A program made the position numbers and the translations under genes. From assembly GCA_020055645.1 (NCBI GenBank), contig CM034548.1:45562296-45626295 (forward strand): 64,000 nt of DNA, written 5' to 3'. Shown here in pieces: positions 12,401 to 31,300 of this stretch. This DNA comes from Tomocerus qinae (Eukaryota > Arthropoda > Collembola > Entomobryomorpha > Tomoceridae). Below the pieces are notes generated by a model that worked only from the letters and a program-made list of their open reading frames with translations, was not told the DNA's origin and ran no database searches. Positions within the stretch are counted from its first letter, which is position 1; the number at the start of each line of letters is the position of its first letter.

Positions 12401-15400
12401 TGAAAAATTTATTCCAAAAATGTTCAGCCCAAAGCAAGAGCCATTTAAATTTCCACTACAAGTATTCTTTTTTTAAATTGATAGACTATGAGTAACTAAA
12501 CTATTCGTTATTACTAATAAAATGCGCAAAGTCTGCTCTTGCTATCATACTTCAAAAAAACAAACTTCACTTCATGTGGACACGATGTTGCAATACTAAA
12601 AGATTCGAAAATAATTAGGATTATGATATGGCATTGGTAAGCATGAGTCACAGAAAGAGATTACATTGGATTACATGTGTACGGACGAGAAATCTCCATC
12701 AAAAGTACTAATAAATATCTATAGACATAGGAAGAAAGAGGAGCCAATGAATGCAGGAGCCGGTAGTCGTCCCTTTCAACAAATTCAGAACTCAAATAAA
12801 AATGATATTGAGTACATAAGCTACTAGGAGGCCGAGTGCCTAAGTACCCACACGCATTTGCATTAAAGTGAAGTGCCTGATGGGGTTTGAGAAATAGATG
12901 CCGGTATTGATACTAGGATGTTAGTGCTTGGAGTCAAAGTAGTTTGCAGGGCAGAGCATATTTTGTATTGTATGTAAAATGCAATCAAAGAACAAGCCGG
13001 TACCACTTCAACTCCGTCGAGTACCATGAAAAATCTCTGTAAGAGGAGATGAAAGAGAAGCGCAACAAAGGACACTGCACAGCCCTCTCATCCTTTACCA
13101 TTTTATCCACAAAGAAACGACACAACTTTAAATGTGTAGGAGCTGGCGATTTCAGTACTCGGATACATGTACATGAGCGACCACAATTGAGATCATTGCG
13201 ATAATGGACATGAAATAAAACCAAGTAGTTCTTGGCTAATCAAAAATATTAAATACACGCCATACAATCATCACTAGTACCTATTAACTATAGTTCAGGT
13301 AATTAGTTGTGCTTTGGGGCGGGTGCGGAGTATTTCAGAGACGAAACGGTACACTTTCATCGGCTGCATTAATAACGTTTTCATGAACTGAGAATTAGAT
13401 ATAAATCATGAAAATGGTTGGTTCATGGGTTTATTAAAGAAATATTTTCGATTTCGGTTTTCCAGTTTAATATTTACCTATTTACGTTTTGCATAATTTG
13501 CTTATGTAGTAGTTTAGCATTTTGGGATGGATGGTATTTCGGATGAACTTGTGAGCAATTCGCATTCGTTGAAGTTTTAGATTTTCGGAATTTTTGTCAA
13601 GCTTATCCATCAGTTCATAGTTTTGAAATGAAAATCTACGGCGATTGAGTGCTGCATACTAAATTCATCACAAAAAATGTTCCACGGAATTATTGTCAAC
13701 AGAATAGGGTTTTTATATCAGAAGATTGTGAGAGATTTAGAAGGTTTTCGATAGCTTGCAATCCGAAAAACCCTGGAAAGTCATGCTGCTACAAGCTGTT
13801 ATGAATGACAAAACGCTTTGGAAATTTTCTATAGTACATTATGAATCTTACGTAGAATTGAAGGACAAACTAACTGTGAAATCAAATTTTGCTAAGCAAA
13901 CAAATTCACAAATTAATTCTTCTAATTTTTGGTTTCATGGTATTATTTATTTATATTCTACTAATACATCACATTTGGTACTTCTACGACAAAAACACTT
14001 ATATAAAATTCGTTATTCTGAGATTTAGCCTACACAATTAAATTCGGTATTAATTAAGGCTACGAATTTGTCTTATCGTTGGGTAACAACATTACGATAT
14101 TGCTACATCACAATCAATATTTTACTGAGTATAAATATCTATAATTTGTAGACAATTGTGGTTTACAAATACAAAATCTACAGTGAAACACATTGGATGA
14201 CAAATTAATAATGTAATTTACAGTTTACAAAATATCGATAATGAACACTATGAAATAACTGAGTCATAATTAAGTAACTCATAACAGTATGACATAAATA
14301 ATGCGTAATACATAATTGAACAATAAATAAATTCCTCCATAGAAGGAGTCCTTAAGCGTAAGTGTGGGTAAGTACATTAAAAATTATACGGAGATGACGA
14401 TGGTAGATAGGAGTTATAAATATATAAGATAAAGGACGGGTTTATTTAACACGATTGTTTATTAACATAACAACTACCTTTTATGATTACCTACTCCATA
14501 TTTTTCATTTATTTTGTTTCTTATGTAATACTGAGACTTACATTCAAACTAACTACTTACTGTTTGGTAAACGATAACACTCTGTAATGAAAGTTTCCTT
14601 TGTCTAACTTACTTAAGTGAACACTGACTGAAAAAAGGTTTTGCAATTATTAATCTAATCACAAACTCCAGTTCATGGTTACCCAAATTATTTATAAACT
14701 ATACTCATTTACTATACTTAACATGCATAAAACTTTTATATACTTGTACTACTGAACAGCTAATTCTAACATGAGTAATTAAACATTGCACTGCGTTTAG
14801 TACATTTGCTTTTCAGTATGATATGAAAAATGGACAGCTTATCAATCTGACTCGAGATTATCGATAATATTATATACTATATTATGCTACTTATTTTATA
14901 AAAACTTTTAACCACATTGGACAATAAAGCTAAATAATATGTCATTGTGGGTTAATGTAGATACTATCTACTAAAATTGTATATCTTGAGAATAATTGGA
15001 CTTTATAATAAAGAAGCATAGAACTCGTAAATTTGTACAATAAAATTTATCAACATACAGTTGTTATCAACGAAATGTTTTACAAATACTCATACTAAAA
15101 ATATTTCACATGCAAAAACGTAACTATAAAATAAATCAACAGCAAGTAAGGGGGTAGATTCTACAATGGTGCTTTAAGCTTCAAAAGGACTGAGGGCACT
15201 GGAACATCCTACTACCGTACTTGCAATACCGAATCATGCTACTACTACTAATATTCTACACCGCTGCTACAGATATATGCAAATTTTCTTAGGCCATAAC
15301 ACCTTGTGACAGTGAGAATCTCAGAGTAGAAGTAGCTAACCACTTAGTACCTATTAAAATTAACTTATAAAATTGGTTTACATTATTATTATTAACAATA

Positions 15401-16006
15401 GGCTAATCTCGATGGTATTATTAAAGTAATAAAAACAAAACCAACAATGTAAAATATCTCAACTAATTTTAACTGCTGAATAACAACAGAAGATAACCTC
15501 TGATACAACCGCAATAGCCTTGGCAGGACAATATTTACTTCTACGTATTTCAGTGTACTAGAAATTGGCTAACCATTTTATACATCCGTTTTCTAAACCC
15601 ATCTGACCTTAGTTACAAACTAATACTCTAAACTAACCTAGTATTCCCCTAATTGCTTTTCGGTAAAACTACTAAATCTACATTTATTCCATTACCTTTC
15701 TATAATAATATACAAATATAATTGTAACTAACAGGATTCAAATCTTTAAATTCAAAGCTGCACTCCTCTCCATTACATTTTATACTTTTAGGTATCACAA
15801 TATTGCAAAGACGTATTTTTATGCAACTAGAGGATATTAGTTGACTAAAACTATTTACCAAATCTACCTCTTTACGTAACTCACACGTTTAACTTGATCA
15901 TTATCTCTTTTTGTGGATTTCTGAAATTTCTAAATATCTGTACCTAATTTTATTTTGATAAAATGTTATCTGGAATAATAGAACTATTGTGTACTTTAAC
16001 CTCATA
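9486..16006. other. Gene-poor stretch; KDM7 3' flank at right end
   Basis: About 6.5 kb without a supportable gene. On the minus strand at 10680-10653 a short ATG-led segment (MSQNDDAED) is followed by a good GTGAGT donor, but no matching downstream exon was found. The last 60 bases contain AATAAA on the minus strand (15954-15949), a plausible polyadenylation signal for the KDM7 gene. Confidence 0.5.
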
Positions 16007-21803
<5,797 letters not shown>

Positions 21804-23815
21804 GATTGAATCTCACCGCTAGGTAATCTGGTAAAACTACGTAATTAACGTTAAACTTTAATCAGCAAACGTACAAACCAATATGAAATATTTAGAGCGT
21901 TGGTGATTACAAAAAAAGTGAATGGAAAATAAACTATCATAAAATATCGATTACAATTGAAAATGAAACAAACAATACAAAAATTTTTGCCGATTTTGAT
22001 GATTAGGTACGTTGAAAAGGAAAAACTTTAATGACATTACATTACCCATCTACTCATAACACAAAAAAGAATTAAATAAAATATAATTGTATTGAAATGG
22101 AAACTAAATAAATACATGGCATAGAATAAGGCAAATGGCAAACCTAGAGATTCAGTTTTTATTTGTCCCCAGATTGATGGAAGTGATAACCAAGAAAGAT
22201 ATTTCCTCGGCAGCGCTGACGGTTCTGCTTAGGCCAGATGGTGTTAAATTACTGTGACAAAAAATAATTTTGCTGTTCAGGTGGTAATAATAAAAATTTA
22301 GAAAAGTAATAGCCCCTTCGGTTCTAACATACACTTCAAAAACGCTAGAAAAACAAAAAATAAGAAAACTACCTTGTTATTGACCAACCTGAACACATAT
22401 GGTGTCTTGAATTGGAGATGATGCTGATGCCGTAATGTAATTGTCAGATGTTCTAGTCTGATATCAAGACGGCTCTACAATTCCAAATTCACAAAATTGA
22501 AAATTTTGAATCTAATACAATATTGAGATAGATAGTGTTCAATTATCAACAATGATTTGACTCAATTTTTCTGTTATACACCGCCAGTTTATTTATTCCT
22601 AAACACCCTTGATAAGTTTCATCTTCCAATATTTTTTATTAAATCTAGTCAATGCTTATCAAGTAATTCAACATGTTTGAATACACATGTTACATTTAGT
22701 GTTTACTAGGGTAACATATTAAAGAAAGAACGAATTTTGGCGTTTACTGTTAGTAGCTTTAACATTTAACTTTTAAACAACTTTTAGATATTCTTCACTG
22801 TTGTCATCCAAATTTAGCTTAAAAATTGAACAAGTGACCAGGTAAACTTAAATTGGCAAGAGATTGATTGTCAATTGTTGATTGTTTTAATAAAATATCA
22901 TGTAGACAAAACAAAACTGTGCCATCTAAAAGGAATAATTTACCATTTATGGTAAAAGTCTTTCGTACATAATGGACTACAAATGACAATTAGAACTACA
23001 GAAATGATAAACCATGCTCATTAATTCTTCACTCTACTTTACATACAATTTCAAACTTATCGTCTTAGATATTTTCATTCATCAATGAATATTAAAAACA
23101 CGATAAGTAACATTTAGCATTAAAATAATCCTTTTCTTTACCTCACCATTCGTCATCTACAAATTCAACATACCAGAGCTGACACCAAAAAGTAAAACCG
23201 ATTAACAGTAATCTCTAGCAAGGCAAGTGGCAAGCGATTTCCAGTTTTTATTGATAGTATGATTTTTCTGTCCAGTTAGTACATTAATGGAACAAACTCA
23301 ATACATTTTTACGCCTACTGTCAACTGTCAACAGAAATGTACTAAATTTTGAGCAAATTAATCTATGACGATGAATTGTCCTTTAATTGCTGTTGGTTTT
23401 TGGAATCGCAATTTTTGTTGAATAAAACGTGAAAAATCGCCTGCACTTTTGAGAAGCTGATTTACCACTGTTTAAAAGATGCGCGTAGAACAGATTTTGG
23501 GCTGTATGTATATTCAGGATTTAGCAGAAGTCTGTTCATGTTCATTCTCATACACAAATTCGGATAGCTTCATTCAGCTTCAGCTTGATAGGTTCGGTCG
23601 GTTGCTGGCTGTTAAAACAGCTACTCTGCCCAACCAAACTGCCAAGCATTTTTAAGCACCATTGAGATTTTATGGTACACCTACATTTTGCAAATCTTTC
23701 AAAATTAAACCAAATGTTGATGCATAAACCTTTTGAAATTCATAGCTCTCTTGGTGGTTTCTTCCATATAATTGTATGCTTACTAGTGAACCCAGCTAAG
23801 GGGCAAATCTAGCAC
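21804..23815. other. KDM7 upstream region, no further gene seen
   Basis: Two kilobases between the KDM7 start codon and repeat A. The part nearest 21803 should hold the KDM7 promoter and 5' UTR, but no core element is convincing. The 60-codon open frame at 22152-22334 on the minus strand has no recognisable features. Confidence 0.4.
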
Positions 23816-24382
23816 TCAAGAGAAATTCAGCAGGCCACCCTTCACAGTAATAAAAACAATTTCGAAAACATTCCAATAGGTTATTATTCATTATGTTAAC
23901 TTTGTAACTACAAAGTATATTTAAATGAAAATACTTTAATGTCTATAGTGGTGGATAAATTAGCTGCCGCCCCAACTTCCTGATAAAAAGGAATTTCCTA
24001 AACCAAAATAATAACCGTAGATCGTAGCTTCAAATGCAGGGAACAATGAAAGACTCCATTTTTGAAAAAAAAATCCCACAAAGTCACCAAAAGGCTTCCT
24101 TTTAAAGCAGAAAAATAAGATTCCCCCTGGGATTTTGGAAAAACGTACAAATTCTATGAGTACAACTTACGAATAAATATTTTTAAAGAATAAATTGTTA
24201 GTTACCCAGTACTGTTATTTAATTCTACAAAAAGGTGTGCCAACTGCCAAAAGAATCAAGAGAGTAGTAAAAAGTAAACCCAGCTCTACTAAAAAATGTT
24301 AAGTTTGTCGATATAGCATAACCAATTTGTATTAGAAGTTTTCAAAATGCTATTTGCCATATTACGATCATTACGAAATGTC
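23816..24382 (+). repeat. Interspersed repeat A, copy 2, left part
   Basis: Matches 462-1013 of copy 1 with scattered substitutions and small indels. The match stops exactly at the left target duplication of the foldback element and resumes at 25764, showing that the foldback inserted into a pre-existing repeat A. Confidence 0.8.
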
Positions 24383-25754
24383 GGTTGGATTGCACTAAAC
24401 GGGGCCACTTTTTCAGAGTCCAGTAGGTACCCCGTATCTCAGAATATTTAGACGTGACCCCCCAATGTTTCAATGGATCTTTACCGGACATGACCTGGAG
24501 GGTCCGTTCCCACCCTCAACACCCCCCCTGGGGGGTCTGGGGCAAAGTGAGATTCCACCGGATTTTGATAGATATCGACTCCCTGAACAAAGTCCCGCCC
24601 ACCCCGACCCCCTCCGACCCCCCCTCTGGGGGGTACTTTGAAAAATATGATAATCTAAGCATAAATAACATGTATTGACTACTGGAAATGACTCAAGGTA
24701 CCTTCCTGCCCCTTCCCCACCCAAGGGGGGCACTGGGGCAAAATGAGATTCCACCTGATTTCGACGGATATTGGCCCCTTGAACAAAGTCCCGCCCACCC
24801 CCACCCAACCTAACCTAATAATTTTCATAAAAATTGTCCAAAATTTGTATTTATTTATTTTATTTTGGTTAGGTTAGGTTAGGTTTATTTTATTTAGGTT
24901 AGGTTTATTTTATTTAGGTTAGGTTTATTTTATTTAGGTTAGGTTTATTTTATTTAGGTTAGGTTTATTTTATTTAGGTTAGGTTTATTTTATTTAGGTT
25001 AGGTTTATTTTATTTAGGTTAGGTTTATTTTATTTAGGTTAGGTTTATTTTATTTAGGTTAGGTTTATTTTATTTAGGTTAGGTTAGGAAAACTGTCAAA
25101 AATCTGTATTTATTTATTTTATTTAGGTTAGATTAGGTTAGGAAAACTGTCAAAAATCTGTATTTATTTATTTTATTTAGATTAGGTTAGGTTTATTTTA
25201 TTTAGGTTAGGTTAGGTTTATTTTATTTAGGTTAGGTTAGGTTAGGGGGTGGGGTTGGGCGGGACCTTGGTCAGAGTGTCGATATCTATCCAAATCTGGT
25301 CAAATCTCAATATCCCCCAGAACCCCTTTTGGTGAGGGTGGTCGGGACTTTGTTCAGGGGGTCAATATCTGTCGAAATCAGTGGAATCTCATTTTGCCCC
25401 AGACCCCCCTCCTTGGGTGGGGGTGAGGTAGGACGGTACCTTGAGTCATTTCTAGTAGTCAATTCATGTCATTTATGCTTAGATTATCATATTTTTTAAA
25501 GTACCCCCCAAAGGGGGAGTCGGAGGGGGTGGGGGTGGGCGGGACTTTGTTCAGGGAGTCGATATCTATCAAAATCCGGTGGAATCTCACTTTGCCCCAG
25601 ACCCCCCAGGAGGGGTGTTTAGGGTGGGAATGGACCCTCCAGGTCATGTCCGGTAAAGATCCATTGAAACATTGGGGGGTCACGTCTAAATATTCTGAGA
25701 TACGGGATACCTGCTGGACTCTGAAAAAGTGGCCCCGTTTGCTGCACTCTAACC
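24383..25754. mobile_element. Foldback/Mutator-like element with 9-bp target duplication
   Basis: A 1372-bp element with very long inverted arms (about 24383-24820 and 25250-25754). Tips are GGTTGGATTGCACTAAACGG on the left and GGTTAGAGTGCAGCAAACGG read inward from the right. The arms are modular, repeating a block around GAACAAAGTCCCGCCCACCCC. The centre is a 20-bp minisatellite. Flanks are CGAAATGTC (24374-24382) and CGAAAGGTC (25755-25763), a 9-bp duplication with one mismatch. The related repeat A copy carries the unoccupied site at 1005-1013. A 9-bp duplication with repeat-filled arms fits Foldback/MULE elements. The matching open frames in both arms mirror the inverted repeat and are not genes. 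Confidence 0.85.
24867..25246 (+). repeat. 20-bp minisatellite built on TTAGG, inside the foldback element
   Basis: About ten to twelve nearly identical copies of a 20-bp unit, AGGTTTATTTTATTTAGGTT, followed by less regular units. TTAGG is the usual arthropod telomere repeat; short (TTAGG)4-type runs occur at both ends of the array. Homogeneity suggests recent expansion. Confidence 0.9.
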
Positions 25755-25763
25755 CGAAAGGTC

Positions 25764-26068
25764 CCCTTTCGCTAATCATTTCCATTCAATCACGACTCAC
25801 CACCATTCAGCCTTCCTATGTTAATTCTATTATTGATTTGATGTTATAATAATATGAAACGACATATCTCGGTTGTTTAGAGGAATTGGGCTTGCGCATT
25901 TTGCTATTTTTACTTCTAAGGTACATGCATATATTACGTGTGCAGTTGATGAGAGGAGGAGGTACTCATAAGTGTTGCAGTCAGCACTTGCGTTACACAT
26001 TTACACATGGGGGAGTGGGTTTTGCGCTACGCAATATATGCAGGTTCCCTAGGCTCTCCTACCAGACA
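25764..26068 (+). repeat. Interspersed repeat A, copy 2, right part
   Basis: Continues the match to copy 1 (about 1014-1305), from CCCTTTCGCTAATCATTTCC to GCAGGTTCCCTAGG. Together with the left part it forms one repeat A of about 870 bp. Confidence 0.8.
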
Positions 26069-26083
26069 TAAATAGTATGCATT

Positions 26084-26346
26084 TTAGTTTTCTGATGAAT
26101 AAACCTCGAAACCAAAAAGATTGAAAGATAAGAAGACAATGAAAGCTCTCGCTCAACTGGGCTCACCGAGGTGTATGCGTACCTAGTGAAGGAGTGCACA
26201 GTGTGTCTAATCAAGCGGACTAGTGGACATAATGGCGCAATGTATTGAGTAATGAGTAGGGACTAGGAGATGGTTAAAGGGCATGAATTAAACATTGTAA
26301 AGTAGCACACAAATAAATAAAACACAAAACACTCAAAAATTAAACA
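26084..26346 (+). repeat. Interspersed repeat B, copy 1
   Basis: About 260 bp closely matching 33789-34040. Shared blocks include AAAGATTGAAAGATAAGAAG, CAATGAAAGCTCTCGCTC and the AT-rich end AACACTCAAAAATTAAAC. It follows repeat A almost directly. No coding capacity; family unknown. Confidence 0.8.
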
Positions 26347-26378
26347 AATAAAATTTATTTTTAAATCAGCAGTCTTAA

Positions 26379-26490
26379 AAATTATAAAAGCGATTTTCTT
26401 CGACAAACTCGCACAAAAAACGCGAAAAAACAAAAAAAAACGACGTCGTTTTTTGTGCGAGTTTGTCGAAGCAAATCGCTTTTATAATTT
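26379..26490. repeat. 112-bp hairpin (44-bp arms)
   Basis: Arms 26379-26422 and 26447-26490 are reverse complements with one mismatch, around a 24-bp A-rich loop. The outer ends are AAATTATAAAAGCGAT. No clean target duplication was seen. It could be a small MITE or a hairpin RNA source. Confidence 0.8.
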
Positions 26491-27945
26491 CTGTACAGTC
26501 GGAGAGCTTGATAATTGCTGCGGAAGGTAGTTCCCAAGTCATAGAATTGCCAAATTATCCGATTGATTTGCCAATATTTACATCGCTGTTTTGTCGAGAT
26601 AGCCGAAAACCATTTTCTGCCAAAATGACGTCTAATTTGACCTAGGATCATATTATAGCTTTCTATTTAAGAAAATAATTTTCACAAATATTTTCGATGT
26701 TAAATGAGGGATGTAGGTAATTAGAGTAATTAAAATAGCTCTAGTAAACAGTTCAGTTGTAGTTATCGACAAAGATAGTGATGGGTGTCGGCATGGCATG
26801 AGTAAAGTCATGTGTCGGTTAGATTGCCGTTGCCGTCCGGTCCGTTCGAAGATAGGAGGCTAATGGTTTCCTCAAGGTTTCCCACTATTCATGTTGTGAA
26901 TGCAAATAATAATCTATTTTCCGCGAAAGTACAAGTTGAATAACAAAACAAATAATAATAATTTCCTTGCCACATTTTAACATTTATATTTTATTTAGTT
27001 GTAAAATAAAAGAGTAAGCAGGTAAGTTATTCAATAATTTATTAATTATTGTCTATAAAACTACAACAAATACCTGTAATACATGACAGCATAGGCACAA
27101 TAAGATTTTTATGATTTGTTTATTTTATTTATTGTCCCTAATCGTCACTATTGACAGTGAGTTGTTTATATCAAACCCAGATTTTTTGTAAAATCATTAT
27201 TAATATAATCTTGATCTAAGCTGTCAGCTATACCTACGTGCGTTGTTTTTGATAACGTAGATGTCAGACAATTGCTCCTACATTTTATTTTTCCATTTAT
27301 TTTGTCTTTAGGTTTGCAAAAGTGATATCTTGGCAGCAATTTGAATTCATCAGGTTTTTATTACTACCTTACCTGCTCAGTTGATGAAACCTTTTCTATG
27401 GTCAGTAAACACTTATCATACTGTGACATAATTTACTAATATAAATATTTTTTACACCAAAATTGCTAAAAATAAAAACAAATGCCAATAGCCAATTAGC
27501 CAATATTACATAGATAGATGATAGATTTAACTCGCAGTTCTTAGTTCTAACTTCTAGCTAAAATGGAAAGCAAATTTATAGAACAATAGAATATATATCA
27601 GTTCAATTGGAAAAAAAATAAACTTCTTCTGATTATGAATTTAGTTTTAATAAACTTGTAGTTATCTAAGTTTTGCATATCAAATGACAGGACTTTTATT
27701 TTTGTAGTTGTGTATATAACTACTTATACTATACCTGACACAAGTGGGAAAATTTGGGAAAGCTGGCAACTAGCTTTCCAGTAAATATTCGGCAGTAAAT
27801 ATAAGTCAAAAATTTACTATGCAATAGGGAGAAGGAAAGAAAAATCTGGGGGAAACATGAAAAGAGGAGGGAAGAGTATCTTACACAATCGATACATGTT
27901 TTAATTTACAAATAAAATCAGGAATGCCCACTAACCTTATTTAAT
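26491..27945. other. Intergenic, no gene recognised
   Basis: Between the hairpin and the MITE upstream of C9orf72. The 60-codon plus-strand frame at 26463-26645 overlaps the hairpin arm and lacks recognisable features. Nothing else is supported. Confidence 0.4.
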
Positions 27946-28141
27946 AATTAGCCAGTTGGCTATTCACGCAGCGCCCGTTAAGCTAGACTCCACGAAACTA
28001 AAACATAGGCACCCGACTTTCGGTCGGCCACCGTGTGCGTAAATCACTAGGCGGTCGACCGAAAATCGGCTGCGGGTCTATTATTTTAGTTTCGTGGTGT
28101 CTCGCTGAATGGACGCTAGGTGAATAGTCAACTGGCTAATT
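27946..28141. mobile_element. Foldback MITE (family GCCAGTTGG), copy 1, upstream of C9orf72
   Basis: A 196-bp near-palindrome whose arms share CCAGTTGGCTATTCACG at the tip, CACGAAACTAAAA further in and TCGGTCG near the centre. The same core recurs in the element at 33377-33586. TAATTA directly abuts both GCCAGTTGG tips (27945-27950 and 28137-28142), a possible 6-bp target duplication, though that word is itself palindromic. It ends 166 bp before the C9orf72 start codon, so it probably lies in the promoter or 5' UTR. Confidence 0.8.
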
Positions 28142-28307
28142 AATTTAATTTATATAATTACCATACAGCAAGTACATATGGCTGCTCTGTTCCTGTGATG
28201 AACCAGAACACCGAGTTGAAAACGTTTTGGATGAAGTTTTAGAATATGGATTTTGAGAAGAGAAATTTTATGTGGGTGTAATATTCTTTTGATTAGTTAA
28301 ATCAGAA

Positions 28308-31300
28308 ATGAATTGCACGGATGAAAAGAATAGTGACGTGGAAGACGAAAATCATCTCATTTTGAGGTCGTTGTCAATGTCAAGGAACGTTGCTCAGTCG
28401 ATGTTGGATGAAGTGCCTCATATGATTCATTTGACGGATCCAAATGCCTCAGGTAGGGACACAGAAAGCCGCTCGCAAAAGTTACCCGACTCGTTGCGGA
28501 AGTCATCTTCAGCATCGTCTCTAAACAGATTGAGAAACCTTACATTAACAAGCAGTTATTCAAACGAATACACAAATTTTTATCGAAGTGAGAACACATC
28601 AGTTAATGTTCCAGTACAACCTGAAAATGGGCTTAGTTTCGCAAACCGCAATCGTGTTTATGGGTACGGAAGGAGTTTAAATTCTGAATCTTTAAGTTTC
28701 TCTTACAATTTGCCGTCTTCGGATTTATCCCAACTATTTGTGCTACCGGGCTCCAGAATATGCAAGAAGAATGACCTGTTAGTTGGAATTGTGGTGTCTC
28801 GGTGGGATAACATTGTGGGTCCTCAGTGTGTTTATTTATGGACAGAAGAAGAGACTAGTACATTTTATCCAGGAAGTTTATCTAGACTTGTCAAATATGT
28901 AACTGACCACACAGTTGACCATCAAGATGTTGATGGAAATCCATCACAACCCTCAACGCAACGGAGCACATTGTGCCTCGTGCCAGATTTATGTTTGGCT
29001 TATATGTCTCTGTCAATTAGGGTCCCGTCTGAACACGACTGCATTGAGTCTTCCAGTTCCGTACTGCAACACAGTCCCGATCGGCCTGCCTCATCAGTTC
29101 CTCATGCTATTTCTGTATTAGCCAATCTTCAATTTTTAAAACAATTTTTACTTCTTAGACCTCTAATCTTCAATTGGCTCAGTGAATTTGCTCCAAAAAT
29201 CGGGGTATTATTGTGTAAGGTAAGTTCATTCTCAGATTTAGTTATTGTAGTGTCAAAGGCAGGTGTTATTTATGAAAACATGCAATTTCAGAATAAGCTA
29301 CAAAGCTCCATGATCAACTCTTGGTGTGCCGAACTTTGCAAGACAGTGACATCCGTAAAGACCTGCTGGGGTCAAGAGACAATGAAATCAGACAACAGCA
29401 CGACCGCATCCGTTACCCTAGATAGTGGGAAATCGTCAGATAGTGGAGGAAGCTTTCAGGATGATAATGATTACCTGCCTCCTAAGTTTTTGAATAAATC
29501 TTGCTGGTCTTCAATGCTCACGTCCCATTTAACCACCTGCGGAACGTCCGTGATTGTTGGAGTTGACCATATGGCTGTTAATCAAGTTAGATTTACATTT
29601 ATACTCAAAAAATTATTTTCCTTATTTTAAATAAATTTTAAATAATGACTATATCACAGGTGATACGATTTTTGCTATGTTTTTCTACGAATCAAGAAAG
29701 CTATTGTTCACGATATGTGCTTCCAACATTACCGGATACTTTCATGAAAGGATTATTTGTTCAGGTAAGAAGTAATTGAAAAATAATATTTTACATATGT
29801 TCATATAAATGGTCAAAATTGTGACACTAAGCTTATGTTTTTCATCTTAGGGCTTAATCTTAGGAGAAATAGGTGAGAAGAGTATATCTTTTAATCAAGT
29901 GACTTCAAATCGGTATCCTTCCACTCATGTAAGTAAACCAAGACATCATTAATGTTGTGCTATACCTTTGTTTAGTCATTATTACGATTAATGAATTGGA
30001 TACTTATAGTGAAACTTCTTATACTTAGATTGAATTAGGACCAAAGTTTAAAGTGAGACAAATGCTACTTCAACTGCATCGCCAACATCGAGATTCTATT
30101 CTTACACAAGAGTTGACTAATTTATGGACTTGCAGTAGCTGTACATCACCACCTCTCGAGTAAGTCTCATCAAAATATTGTCGAATATAATTAATGCTGA
30201 GCGAATGGCTAGCGGAAATCATAAATTCGTACACTTAACATCTACATTTGAAACTAATGAATAAGGTGTCGTGTATCAAATTTTAAAGAAGATTAGAAAT
30301 CTAATAATCAACGCCTACTTTGAATACTAAATGCTAATTCAATTTTGGTACACACTTTTGGGCAAAGCATTGTATAAACAAAATCGGTGTCATAATATTC
30401 CTTAATTTCACCATAATTTTGAACAACTTTTTATGCACCAAAATTGGACACCTATTTAATGAGAATTACCAATTAAGCCGATCTAAATCATGAAATAGTT
30501 TAATAGTTTCATTTAATATTCCTGTTTGACTTGTTTGAGTTGACTATTTTCAAATGATAATGACAGAACAAATTATAGCACAATTTCATGTCAAAAGAAA
30601 ACATTAGCGTAATTTCTATGGGAATCATCCTGAAGCTGTCAGTTGCTGCGCAAACAGACCTAGACTTATCGGCTCCAACTTAACCTAACTATAAAAAGAA
30701 TTAACATTTGAAATAATAAGAAAAGCAGATAAATATTTTTCAAACAAATTTTTTATCAAATGGAATATTCCTGAAATGATATCTACAAGTTTTGGGGGTT
30801 GTTTCCCCGTTGTTTTTGTCTTTATCTTTGTACGAATTATTATTTTTGCAATTGCACCCTAAATCTACTGAGCCAATTGTAATTTAAATAATTTCCGACA
30901 AATGTTTTATTTATCTACATTAGTCCATTCCCTCATCAAGTAAAGGAAGTTGCTGGATTTGTAAGCCAATTAATAGAAGAACTTTTACTGCTACCGTATA
31001 GCAAAAGATACTGTCGCCTACTGTTGTTCCGTCGCATGATCCATGCTAAAGCAATAGCTCTTATTGCTCACTTAAAATCAATAGAGTAAGCTCGATTACT
31101 TTTATGAAATTGTTTTGCATTAATGACCCATACAAATTCAAATACTTGTAGCGTTTGTGTGGTTTTAGGCACAAACCAAGAAAGGAGAGATTTAAACTAC
31201 TAAATTCAATTCCTGAAGCACTTGGCTTAGATGACCAAGAATACATAATTGTCCAAGTAGCAGCAGATAAAATTCGTCCTGGACTTTTGCAGACAGTTCA

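Noticed and set aside
24454-25849. Two similar open frames in opposite orientation (MTPQCFNGSLPDMTW-type peptides)
   Set aside because: They are the two arms of the foldback element read in mirror image; no initiation context or domain.
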